From assembly GCA_035764655.1 (NCBI GenBank), contig DASTYU010000239.1, positions 1-43,379 of the forward strand: a DNA stretch of 43,379 nucleotides, read 5' to 3'. The translations under genes were made by a program, and so were the position numbers. Each line of letters starts with the position of its first letter. Within the stretch, counting starts at the first letter, position 1. Positions 36,739 through 43,379 of this stretch are shown piece after piece. The stretch is from DASTYU01 sp035764655. Its GTDB lineage: Bacteria > Chloroflexota > Limnocylindria > Limnocylindrales > CSP1-4. The notes under the pieces were generated by a model. That model was not told the DNA's origin and did no database searches. It was given only the letters and a program-made list of their open reading frames with translations.

Positions 36739-38336
36739 CCGAGCGAACGACGATCGTCACCTGGCTGACAACGACCGATCACAAGCGCATCGGGCTGCTG
36801 TACCTGACGGCCGCCTTCGCCTTCTTCCTCCTCGGCGGGCTGCTCGCCGTGGTCATCCGCAGCGAACTGGCCGTCCCGGGGCTCCAGCTGGTCGACCAGG
36901 AGGGCTACAACCAACTGTTCACCATGCACGGCACGATCATGATGCTGCTGTTCGCCACCCCGGCGGTCGCCGGGCTGGCGAACTACCTGATCCCGCTCCA
37001 GATCGGCGCCGCCGACATGGTGTTCCCACGGCTGAACGCGCTGTCGTTCTGGCTGTTCCTGTTCGGCGGGCTCATCGTGCTCTCCGGCTACCTCGCTGCG
37101 GGCGGACCGGCCGACGTCGGCTGGACGGGCTACCCGCCCAACTCGCGGTTGCCCTACTCGGCGACGATCGGGACGGACCTGTGGATCGTGGGCCTCGCGT
37201 TGACCGGCATCGCCAGCGTGCTCGGCGCCGTCAACTTCATCTCCACCACGTACACCCGGCGGGCGGCGGGAATGTCCATGCTGCGGGTGCCGGTCTTCAC
37301 CTGGACGGTGCTGGTGACGGCGGTCCTGATCCTGTTCGCCTTCCCGGCGCTGACCGGGGCCCTCGTGATGCTGCTTCTCGATCGGCGCTTCGGGACGGCC
37401 TTCTTCGACCCGTCGGAAGGCGGCAGCGAGATCCTCTGGCAGCACCTGTTCTGGTTCTTCGGGCACCCGGAGGTGTACATCGTCGCGCTGCCGTTCTTCG
37501 GGGTCATCTCCGAGATCATCCCGGTGTTCAGCCGCAAACCCCTGTTCGGCTACCGGTTCTTCATCATCGCCTCGATCCTCATCGGCGCGTATTCGTTCAC
37601 GGTCTGGGCGCACCACATGTTCACGACCGGGGCGGTGGCACTGCCGTTCTTCAGCATCGCCACCTTCATCATCGCGGTGCCGACCGGGATCAAGTTCTTC
37701 AACTGGATCGGGACGATGTGGGGCGGCCAACTCACCTTCCCGACGCCGATGCTGTGGGCGGTCGGCTTCCTGTACCTGTTCCTGACGGGCGGGCTGACCG
37801 GGGTCATCCTCGGCTCGCCGCCGCTCGACTTCCATCTCCACGACACGTATTACGTGGTCGCGCACTTCCATGGCGTGCTCGTCGGGGGGAGCGTCTTCGC
37901 GCTGTTCGGGGCGATCTACTTCTGGTTCCCGAAGATGACCGGGCGGCGCCTGTCCGAGCCTCTCGGCAAGCTCCATTTCTGGAGCTGGCTCGTCGGGTTC
38001 ACGCTGACGTTCTTCGTGCAGTACCAGCTCGGCGCGGACGGGATGATGCGGCGCTACGCCGACTACCCGTCGGATGCGGGCTGGACGACGCTCAACATGA
38101 TTTCGACCGCCGGCGCGTTCCTCCTTGCCTTCGGCACGCTCCCGTTCCTGGCCGCCGTCGTGCTGGCCCTGCGCCACCCGGCGGACCAGCCGGACGACCC
38201 ATGGGAAGCGAACTCGCTCGAATGGGCGACGGCCTCGCCGCCACCCCATCACAACTTCGAGTCGATCCCCCCGATTCGATCCGAGCGACCGGTGTTCGAC
38301 GCCCGAATGGCCGGGACCGAGGTGCCGGGCACGTGA
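36735..38336 (+). CDS. ctaD: Cytochrome c oxidase subunit I, heme-copper oxidase A family
   Basis: A protein of 533 residues, 12 TM helices. It carries all metal ligands: FTMHGTIM (low-spin heme), FFGHPEVYIVALP (CuB His, cross-linked Tyr and the A1-family proton-channel Glu), WAHHMFTTG (CuB) and VVAHFHGVL (hemes a3 and a). It begins TERTTIVTWLTTTDHKRIG, as in other subunits I. It reduces oxygen to water and pumps protons. GTG 36735 overlaps the ctaC stop (GTGA) and ctaF overlaps its end the same way. No subunit III gene follows. Confidence 0.97.
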   Translation: MTERTTIVTWLTTTDHKRIGLLYLTAAFAFFLLGGLLAVVIRSELAVPGLQLVDQEGYNQLFTMHGTIMMLLFATPAVAGLANYLIPLQIGAADMVFPRLNALSFWLFLFGGLIVLSGYLAAGGPADVGWTGYPPNSRLPYSATIGTDLWIVGLALTGIASVLGAVNFISTTYTRRAAGMSMLRVPVFTWTVLVTAVLILFAFPALTGALVMLLLDRRFGTAFFDPSEGGSEILWQHLFWFFGHPEVYIVALPFFGVISEIIPVFSRKPLFGYRFFIIASILIGAYSFTVWAHHMFTTGAVALPFFSIATFIIAVPTGIKFFNWIGTMWGGQLTFPTPMLWAVGFLYLFLTGGLTGVILGSPPLDFHLHDTYYVVAHFHGVLVGGSVFALFGAIYFWFPKMTGRRLSEPLGKLHFWSWLVGFTLTFFVQYQLGADGMMRRYADYPSDAGWTTLNMISTAGAFLLAFGTLPFLAAVVLALRHPADQPDDPWEANSLEWATASPPPHHNFESIPPIRSERPVFDARMAGTEVPGT

Positions 38337-38827
38337 GGTTGCCCTTCGCCGACCAGCCCCAGGAAACGCGCTTCTTCCTGCTCATCTGCGGCTGGGCCGG
38401 GACGCTCGGGATCATCTACTGGTTCGTCAGCCACGAAGTGGCCGGCACCGCGCTGCTCGCCGGGCTGGCGCTGGCCAGCGGGGTCATCTCCGCTTGGCTG
38501 ATCCGTGCACGGCGGCTGGCCGCGAGGCGCCAACCCGTGCCCTCAGGGACAGCGCACCTCGCGACAGGCCGAACTGACGCCTCGGGTGGCGGGACCGCCG
38601 GCGTGGACCGCCCGTTCCTCGATGAGTCGGGCCGCCTGCCCGACCCGACGCTCGCGCCGTTCGCGGTTGGTCTCGGGGTCGCCCTGGTCGTCCTCGGCCC
38701 GGTATTCGGCGTGGCCCCCGTGGCGGTGGGAGCGGTGTCGCTGCTGTGGGGTGCGTCGCTGTGGCTGCGAGCCGCGCGCGACGAGCTGGACGCGGAGGAT
38801 CCCGGACAGGACGAGAGGCGCCGCTGA
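38333..38827 (+). CDS. ctaF: Cytochrome c oxidase subunit IV-like membrane protein
   Basis: A protein of 164 residues with two N-terminal TM helices (FFLLICGWAGTLGIIYWFVS; ALLAGLALASGVISAWLI), a polar loop containing RPFLDESGRLPDPTLAPFAVG, and two more helices to the C-terminus. The four-helix plan with a central acidic loop matches the actinobacterial subunit IV (CtaF, PF12270). Its position immediately after ctaD with a GTGA overlap makes the call likely though the sequence is not strongly diagnostic. It would stabilise the oxidase. Last gene of the operon; the convergent cupin gene ends 35 bp on. Confidence 0.78.
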   Translation: MRLPFADQPQETRFFLLICGWAGTLGIIYWFVSHEVAGTALLAGLALASGVISAWLIRARRLAARRQPVPSGTAHLATGRTDASGGGTAGVDRPFLDESGRLPDPTLAPFAVGLGVALVVLGPVFGVAPVAVGAVSLLWGASLWLRAARDELDAEDPGQDERRR

Positions 38828-38862
38828 CGCGACGCCTCCCGCGTTTCGCTTCCAGCGCGATG

Positions 38863-39243
38863 TCAGTCGGTCCGGGTGGCTGCCGGCTGGGGCGGCCGAC
38901 CGACCATCAGCAGGAACAGGCTGTCGGCGGAGGCTCGAACCTCCCACGGCTCGCCGTGGCCGACGCATACCAGCTCGCCGCTTCGTGCCGGCACGTCCTG
39001 GGAGCCAACCCGCACCGCGATCTCACCCTGGATCGGCTGGATCGCGACGGCCTCGTCAGGATCCTCGTTCTGCATGACCGCCCCTGCGCGAAGCGCCGTC
39101 AGCACGATGCGCAGCGTGTCGGCCTTGAACAGCGTTCGCGAGTTGCGGTCGCCGTCGGTCCATTGAGGCTCGGTGAGCAACGCGACCCCTTCGGCGCCGA
39201 TGTCGTGGACCGCGAGCGCGGGCACGTCGCTGGCGCCCGTCAT
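38863..39243 (-). CDS. Cupin-domain protein
   Basis: A protein of 126 residues, a single cupin beta-barrel. The first cupin motif region is RIVLTALRAGAVMQNEDPDEAVAIQPIQGEIAVRVG; the second is ARSGELVCVGHGEPWEVRASADSLFLLMVG. Several metal-ligand His of canonical cupins are missing from the first motif, so it may be a binding rather than catalytic member. ATG 39243 overlaps the preceding small gene's stop (TGATG), so it is co-translated as the last gene of the leftward response-regulator operon. Confidence 0.85.
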   Translation of the reverse strand: MTGASDVPALAVHDIGAEGVALLTEPQWTDGDRNSRTLFKADTLRIVLTALRAGAVMQNEDPDEAVAIQPIQGEIAVRVGSQDVPARSGELVCVGHGEPWEVRASADSLFLLMVGRPPQPAATRTD

Positions 39244-39470
39244 CACGATTGGCCCTGGCCGTCGCCACCACGCTGGGCGCGATGGCCGCTTTCGTCCGCG
39301 GTCAACGAGGTGTCGGCCTTCTCCGGATCTTCTTCGCGCTGCGTCGAGTGCGCGGCGATACGCTCGTCGTCCGGACGAACGCCGCCGGGGATCGTTTCGG
39401 CCTGTCGTTCGGGCTCGTGCCCTACGTAGGTGCCGGGGTCGGCCGGCTTCGCCAACGGGTCGGTGTCCAT
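39243..39470 (-). CDS. Small acidic hydrophilic protein, unknown
   Basis: A protein of 75 residues (MDTDPLAKPADPGTYVGHEP...), rich in Asp, Glu, Gly, Pro and Gln with no hydrophobic core, so almost certainly disordered. Gene status is good: AGGAGG at 7 nt before ATG 39470, start immediately after the response-regulator stop, and a TGATG overlap with the cupin start. I recognise no family. It resembles in composition the hydrophilic proteins further up the same strand (40374-41144), which hints at a stress-protectant set; that is inference. Confidence 0.7.
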   Translation of the reverse strand: MDTDPLAKPADPGTYVGHEPERQAETIPGGVRPDDERIAAHSTQREEDPEKADTSLTADESGHRAQRGGDGQGQS

Positions 39471-40265
39471 TCAGCGTCCTCCTGTGTCGTAGGCAACGGT
39501 GGCCTGACGGGCGCCAGCGCGGTCGCTGGCCCCCTGACGGCCTGCCCGCGGGCGCCGGGAGCGCATGACGGGGATGAGGTGGTCGGGATCGAATGCGTAG
39601 CCCATCCCCTGGATCGTCCGGATGGGGCCTTCTTCCCAGGCTGGAATGCCGAGCCGTCTCCGGAGCTGACCGATCCACAGCCGCAGGTACGGCACGTCGT
39701 CCCGGTACTCGGGCCCCCACACGCGGGTCAGCAGCTCCTCGTGGAGCATGATCCGGCCCTCGTTGGTGACCAGCTCCTCGAGCAGGAGCCATTCGACCCG
39801 GCCGATGGCGACGGGCTTGCCGTCGAGCTGAACCTCGCGCCGGTCGAGGTCCACATTGGCGCGCCCGACCCGGCGCCGCCCGCCCAGCATGCGCCGGCGG
39901 CGGCGGAGGACGGCCCGAACCCGGGCGGCCAGCTCGCGCGCATGAAACGGCTTGGCGACGAAGTCGTCGGCCCCATGGTCAAGGCCCGCGGTGACCGCGG
40001 CCGCGGCCGACTGCTCGTCCACGAGGATGACGGGCAGCGGGTGGCTTTCGCGCAACTCTTCGAGCAGCTCCAGGCCGGAGCTCTCGGGAAGGTCGACGCC
40101 GAGCAGGAGCAGGTCCGGGTTCAGCTCGCTCACCTTGTCGAGCGCGCTCACACCATCGTGCGCGGCTTCCACGCGGAACCCTTCGCGCCCGAGCGAGAGC
40201 GCTACCAGCCGGGTGAATTCCGGCTGGCGGTCGGCGACCAGGACGAGCGGTCTGTTGTCCAACAT
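39471..40265 (-). CDS. OmpR/PhoB-type response regulator with a degenerate receiver
   Basis: A protein of 264 residues. Residues 5-120 form a CheY-like receiver, recognisable by SLGREGFRVEAAHDGVSALD and GLDHGADDFVAKPFHARELAARV with its conserved Lys. The phospho-acceptor position, normally Asp in PDLVLLD, is Gly56 (PDLLLLGVDLPESSG), and only one residue of the usual acidic pair remains (VLVADRQ). The winged-helix effector (about 130-225) is intact: LDRREVQLDGKPVAIGRVEWLLLEELV, LLTRVWGPEYRDD, YLRLWIGQLRRRL and IRTIQGMGYAF. It should bind DNA but cannot be phosphorylated in the normal way. The start is ATG 40265, or TTG 40262, which fits AAGGGG better. Confidence 0.93.
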   Translation of the reverse strand: MLDNRPLVLVADRQPEFTRLVALSLGREGFRVEAAHDGVSALDKVSELNPDLLLLGVDLPESSGLELLEELRESHPLPVILVDEQSAAAAVTAGLDHGADDFVAKPFHARELAARVRAVLRRRRRMLGGRRRVGRANVDLDRREVQLDGKPVAIGRVEWLLLEELVTNEGRIMLHEELLTRVWGPEYRDDVPYLRLWIGQLRRRLGIPAWEEGPIRTIQGMGYAFDPDHLIPVMRSRRPRAGRQGASDRAGARQATVAYDTGGR

Positions 40266-40283
40266 ATCCCCTTGAGAGGCGCC

Positions 40284-40289
40284 AGCGTA
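40284..40289 (-). promoter_or_regulatory. Possible -10 box of the response-regulator operon
   Basis: TACGCT on the minus strand is 18-21 nt before the start codons at 40265/40262, leaving room for a short leader containing AAGGGG. No clear -35 is present. Confidence 0.3.
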
Positions 40290-40373
40290 TGGGCGCTGTC
40301 GTAGACGGAGTGGTGGCGGTTTGGCTCGGTCCGGTTGCGACTGGCTTTCAGGCGAGCCGGCTGCCTCGTGCCC

Positions 40374-40640
40374 TCAGGAGGTGATGCCGTGACCTCCGAG
40401 ATGACGTGCTGGCTGTGCTCCTCGTCCTCGAACGAGTGGGCAGTGGTCGGCATCGAATGGCTCGTCGTCGGCCGTCGTCCCAAACCCGGCTGCGACACGG
40501 GGATCGCCGTCGGCCTGCGAGCCGACGGTCGGCGGGTCCACGGGCGCGATGTCGGTCAGGCCCCCTCCGGCCGCCTCGTTGGGATCGTCCGTCTCGCCGG
40601 CGCGAAGCTCCTGCTCCTCGAGGAACTGGAGCCGTTCCAC
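40374..40640 (-). CDS. Hydrophilic protein of unknown function, start and end uncertain
   Basis: The frame from GTG 40640 encodes 88 residues, beginning MERLQFLEEQELRAGETDDP, acidic and Gly/Pro-rich. The protein-like composition continues upstream (TDTRVYQGDLEARPPDV), in a frame open back to the TGA of the gene at 40776, but offers no ATG, GTG or TTG; ATT at 40702-40700 would read well as a start. Toward the 3' end G/C preference at third positions drops in this frame (from about 40440) and appears in another (HSFEDEEHSQHVISEVT), suggesting a frameshift or decay. It has no known family. A plus-strand frame over the same bases is an alternative. Low confidence. Confidence 0.35.
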   Translation of the reverse strand: MERLQFLEEQELRAGETDDPNEAAGGGLTDIAPVDPPTVGSQADGDPRVAAGFGTTADDEPFDADHCPLVRGRGAQPARHLGGHGITS

Positions 40641-40775
40641 CTCGGAGGAGTCCGGCTGGAGGACGTCCGGTGGGCGCGCCTCCAGGTCACCCTGGTAGAC
40701 GCGCGTATCGGTAATCCGTCCGGCACGATCGACGGATTCGTCGTCGATTGTGCCCGCGTTCCGTCCCCCGCCGGG

Positions 40776-41144
40776 TCATGCGTCTGACGATCCGCCAGAT
40801 GCGCCACCCGGAGCGTCGCGCAGCCAGTCGGTCTCCGGGTCATCACCGGCGGGGCGGGTGCCCTCGCCGCTGCCACCGGACCCGCGCTCGCTCCCGACTC
40901 CGTAGCCGCCGCCCGCGGACGTTGCCTGACCGCTCGGCGGCTGTGTTTCGCGATCCTGCGCGCGGAGTGCCATGTCGCGCTCAGGCGAAGAGCCGCCCGG
41001 CGCGACCCCCGCCGAGGTCGCGCCGGTACCGGCGTGGTCGCTGCGTGTGCCGGCCTCGGCCGGGTTGTCGGCCCGGTCGCGGAGCGGCTCACGCTCGCGC
41101 GTGTCGTCGCTCATCGCGTCCGGGCCCGGCCGGTTCTCGCTCAC
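40776..41144 (-). CDS. Disordered hydrophilic protein
   Basis: A protein of 122 residues, almost entirely Gly, Ser, Asp, Glu, Arg, Pro and Thr (for example TREREPLRDRADNPAEAG and GSERGSGGSGEG), with no hydrophobic core or Cys. Composition recalls hydrophilin-type stress proteins, but no named repeat (LEA, CsbD) is seen. GTG 41144 overlaps the SRPBCC gene stop (GTGA), with GAGGTGG upstream, so it is translated together with it. An ATG ten codons in is an alternative start. Confidence 0.6.
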   Translation of the reverse strand: MSENRPGPDAMSDDTREREPLRDRADNPAEAGTRSDHAGTGATSAGVAPGGSSPERDMALRAQDRETQPPSGQATSAGGGYGVGSERGSGGSGEGTRPAGDDPETDWLRDAPGGASGGSSDA

Positions 41145-41611
41145 GAGCGGTCCACCTCGCCGCCGCGGATCTCGCCGCGCCAGGCCCCGGAGGGAACCCC
41201 ACGCTGCTCGATGTACTGCTTGAAGCGCTCAACGTCGCCCTTGACCTGGCGGTCGAGGAAACCGAGGAAGTCACCGACCTTTTCGATCGGGTCCTGCGGT
41301 TCGGCATCGATGCGCAACGTCACGCGCGTGGCGTTGTCGCCGGTTGGCTGAAAGGAGACGATGCCGGCGTTCGGCGCGCCGCTGGTGCTGCGCCACGCGA
41401 TCCGCTGGTCGGGGACCTGTTCGACGATCTCGGCGGTCCAGGTGTTCTCCTTGCCCATGATCTCGGACGTCCATTCGAGCGACTTGTCGCCCTGCTGAAC
41501 GACGCGCTTCACGCCGTCCATGAACTCAGGGAAGGACTCGAACTGCGTCCACTGGTCGTAGGCGACGCGGACCGGGACGTCCACTTCGGTGGTGTGTTCG
41601 ACGACGGACAT
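41141..41611 (-). CDS. SRPBCC (START/polyketide-cyclase fold) protein
   Basis: A protein of 156 residues: MSVVEHTTEVDVPVRVAYDQWTQFESFPEFMDGVKRV, a WTAEIVEQVPDQRIAWRST strand pair, TRVTLRIDAEP and the long C-terminal helix VKGDVERFKQYIEQRG. This is the Polyketide_cyc/COG5637 subgroup of hydrophobic-ligand-binding proteins, often encoded among stress genes; the ligand is unknown. ATG 41611 has AGGAGG at 6 nt. It heads a coupled pair with the disordered protein at 41144. Confidence 0.92.
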   Translation of the reverse strand: MSVVEHTTEVDVPVRVAYDQWTQFESFPEFMDGVKRVVQQGDKSLEWTSEIMGKENTWTAEIVEQVPDQRIAWRSTSGAPNAGIVSFQPTGDNATRVTLRIDAEPQDPIEKVGDFLGFLDRQVKGDVERFKQYIEQRGVPSGAWRGEIRGGEVDRS

Positions 41612-41670
41612 GGGTGACCTCCTCGTATGTCATTCGTGGGTACGCACCTCAGGGTCGGTGTGCGATGGCT

Positions 41671-41697
41671 GCGGCCGGTCGGGTGCGCGGCGGCCGC
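41671..41697. terminator. GC inverted repeat downstream of the histidine kinase gene
   Basis: GCGGCCG (41671-41677) and CGGCCGC (41691-41697) are perfect complements around a 13-nt loop in the 187-bp gap between the kinase stop and the SRPBCC start. It may terminate kinase transcription. No T-run is present and no gene is seen in the gap. Confidence 0.3.
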
Positions 41698-41798
41698 GTG
41701 TTGCAGGTGGCTCACAGCGGCGGATCGAGGCAGGAGTGTCACGTCGCTGCGAGATATGGAGTCCGTTTTGCGAGATGCTCCGGGGACGATTCCGGCCT

Positions 41799-43379
41799 TC
41801 AGCCGACGGCGACTCCGGGGGCGACATCCTCATCCGGAGCCAATTCGTCCTCGGGCTCGTAGATCGGCAGCTCGAAGCCGAACTCGGCACCGCCCTCGGG
41901 CCGCGAGCGAGCCCAGATCGTGCCGCCCAATGCGTTGATGATGTGGCGGCAGACGAACAGGCCGATGCCTGCCCCGGGAGCACGATCCGCGGCACCCGGA
42001 GCGCGGTAGTACAGGTCGAACAGGTGCTCCGCGTGCTCGGCGGGGATTCCGCCGCCGTCGTCGAGCACGTGGACGCTGACCCCCGCCTCCTCGCGCGCCG
42101 CGACGATCTGCACGGACGAACCCGCGCCGGCGTACTTCGCGGCATTGCTCAGCAGGTTCTGGACGACCTGGCCGACGTAGCCGTCGTGGCCGCGGACCGT
42201 GGGCAGGCCGGGCGGGATCGTCATCTCGATCGTTGTCTCCGGCCACAGCGCCCGCTCGCGCTCGACGATCAGCGGGAGCACGCGCTGGAGCAGGACCGGC
42301 TCGCCACCCGCGAGGTCCTGGCCGCGCTCCACGCGGGCAAGGACGAGGAGATTCTCGATCAGGCGGTGCAGCCGTTCCGCCTCGGACGCCACGTCGGAGA
42401 TCAGCTCGCGGCGTGTCTCGTCATCGAGGCGATCACCCCGGTTGAGCAGGACCTGGCTGCCGCCGTAGATCGAGGTCACCGGCGTGCGCAGCTCGTGCGA
42501 CAGCATGCCGATGAACGTGTCGCGCAGGCGTTCGCTCTGGAGGCGCTCGGAGATGTCGGTCAGGACCGCGATCGAGTACTGGTTGCCACCGAGCTCGAAG
42601 GTGCTGATGGCGAAGTCCACCGGGAAGGTCGTCCCGTCGCTCCGGCGCGCCTCGGCATGCTGGGTGCCCTGCGTCGCCTGGCCGACGGCGGGCGCCGTCG
42701 ACAGCAGGTCCTGCAGGCGCACCTTGCGGATCTCGTCGGGTACCGACCGCAGGCTCTCGAGGGCCTGCGCGTTGGCGTAGCCGATCCGCCCGTCCGGATC
42801 GACAACGAGCAGGATGTTGGGGTGCGCCTCGAGTGCGACGCGGAAGCGGGCCTCCTCGTCGAGGCGCGCCTGCGATTGGGCCAACTCATGGCTGCGGTCC
42901 TCGAGCTCGCTCTCGAGGGCGATCCGTTCGAGGATGGCTTCCTGCCGCTCCGCCGACCTGGCCGCCTGGTCCGCCAGCAGCTCGAGGAGCACGCGGTCGT
43001 CCTCGACGAACAGCGATTGACCGCCCATCACCACCGTGAGCGTGCCACTCTCATCACGCGAACCCGCGTCCCGGGAGCGGATCGGTACGTCGAACCGGGG
43101 AGGGCCGCCGTCCGCGGCGCTGTCGTCGGGCGGAGCCGCTTCGCCCATGGTCAGCGGGACGGGCGGTTCCCCGGCCACCGCCCGGACCACTGGGGGCGAA
43201 CCCGTCGCGACGATGGCGCCCGCCCCGCCCGTGATTCGCACGGCCGTCTCGGCGAGTGCCTGCCACAGTGCGTGCGGGTCGCGGTCCGGCGCGGCGAGGA
43301 GCGATTGCCCGAAGTCGAACGCGGTCGCGCGCTGCTGCAGCCGCCGGAGCGGTTGCGGGGGCATGAACGCGATGAGGTA
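41799..43379 (-). CDS. GAF/PAS sensor histidine kinase, N-terminus cut by window edge
   Basis: At least 526 residues; the frame is open through the right edge, and the residues just before Met 43364 (YLIAF) look like the end of a membrane helix. After a short linker there is a GAF-like domain (about 20-140), a coiled-coil segment (AILERIALESELEDRSHELAQSQ), a PAS domain (FRVALEAHPNILLVVDPDGRIGYAN), the dimerisation/phospho-acceptor helix FIGMLSHELRTPVTSIYGG, and the ATPase with NLLSNAAKYAG (N box), DDGGGIPAEHAEHLFDLYYR (G1) and GAGIGLFVCRHI (G2). It is a complete kinase core. The nearest regulator, at 39471, lacks the phosphorylatable Asp, so its true partner is unclear. Confidence 0.93.
   Translation of the reverse strand, partial: YLIAFMPPQPLRRLQQRATAFDFGQSLLAAPDRDPHALWQALAETAVRITGGAGAIVATGSPPVVRAVAGEPPVPLTMGEAAPPDDSAADGGPPRFDVPIRSRDAGSRDESGTLTVVMGGQSLFVEDDRVLLELLADQAARSAERQEAILERIALESELEDRSHELAQSQARLDEEARFRVALEAHPNILLVVDPDGRIGYANAQALESLRSVPDEIRKVRLQDLLSTAPAVGQATQGTQHAEARRSDGTTFPVDFAISTFELGGNQYSIAVLTDISERLQSERLRDTFIGMLSHELRTPVTSIYGGSQVLLNRGDRLDDETRRELISDVASEAERLHRLIENLLVLARVERGQDLAGGEPVLLQRVLPLIVERERALWPETTIEMTIPPGLPTVRGHDGYVGQVVQNLLSNAAKYAGAGSSVQIVAAREEAGVSVHVLDDGGGIPAEHAEHLFDLYYRAPGAADRAPGAGIGLFVCRHIINALGGTIWARSRPEGGAEFGFELPIYEPEDELAPDEDVAPGVAVG

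Noticed and set aside
36651..38252. 533-residue leftward frame antisense to ctaD
   Set aside because: Hydrophilic shadow of a 12-TM protein; no start signal or family.
40335..40787. Rightward frame of up to 150 residues opposite the hydrophilic gene at 40374
   Set aside because: It has AGGAGG before GTG 40389 and good third-position G/C, so it is not excluded, but the sequence (many Ser, Cys, Trp, no family) looks like the antisense of an acidic protein and it would break an otherwise continuous leftward block.

Overview
The window is gene-dense, very GC-rich chromosomal DNA with strong G/C preference at third codon positions. It encodes a nickel superoxide dismutase with its maturation protease, two luciferase-like (F420-type) oxidoreductases, a GlgE/TreS-maltokinase alpha-glucan pathway, GH57 enzymes, and an actinobacterial-style qcrCAB + cta respiratory operon. 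Together with a LysM protein carrying an N-terminal four-Cys module of a kind I associate with Chloroflexota, this suggests a high-GC soil or freshwater Chloroflexota lineage (Limnocylindria/Ellin6529-like). That assignment is inference. I see no rRNA, tRNA, CRISPR array, insertion sequence or phage block.

Layout. 1-5.1 kb: a truncated DHA2-type MFS exporter, its MarR regulator, a divergent LLM-class oxidoreductase, a SIS-domain sugar-phosphate protein and a second LLM oxidoreductase. 5.1-6.0 kb: sodN-sodX. 6.1-8.6 kb: a LysM membrane protein, a SnoaL-like protein and a GNAT. 8.7-12.6 kb: membrane holin-like protein, lysA and a tandem-TPM DUF2207 membrane protein, all leftward. 12.8-15.9 kb: a small hydrophilic protein, a second GNAT, a DUF885 metallopeptidase-like protein and a two-TM protein, followed by a hairpin-rich convergent spacer.

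16.1-32.2 kb is a large alpha-glucan/trehalose island. One leftward operon is glgE - treS/maltokinase fusion - 1111-aa GH13. A second is glgP - GH57 4-alpha-glucanotransferase - GH57/DUF3536. Between them sit a GntR regulator, whose promoter spacer holds a palindrome, and a 29-residue membrane peptide followed by a strongly structured stretch. Biochemically, trehalose would be converted to maltose (TreS), maltose to maltose-1-phosphate (maltokinase), and that to linear alpha-glucan (GlgE). The GH57 and GH13 enzymes would remodel the glucan and GlgP would recover glucose-1-phosphate.

32.4-38.8 kb: a double-ACT protein, then the six-gene operon qcrC-qcrA-qcrB-ctaC-ctaD-ctaF, with nearly every junction a 4-base GTGA overlap. 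This is an electron path from quinol through bc1 and a diheme cytochrome c to an A-type heme-copper oxidase. Subunit III is absent from the window. 38.9-43.4 kb: a leftward block of GAF/PAS histidine kinase (cut by the window edge), SRPBCC protein, low-complexity hydrophilic proteins, an OmpR-like response regulator lacking its phospho-acceptor Asp, and a cupin.

Two cross-cutting signals stand out. First, at least six genes have a TANNNT hexamer 6-8 nt before the start codon and no Shine-Dalgarno, the signature of leaderless transcripts. Second, several clearly real genes (lysA, glgE, the GH57 transferase, probably a hydrophilic protein) have no ATG/GTG/TTG where homology says translation should begin. 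Three of these continue in the same frame directly after the TGA of the gene upstream.
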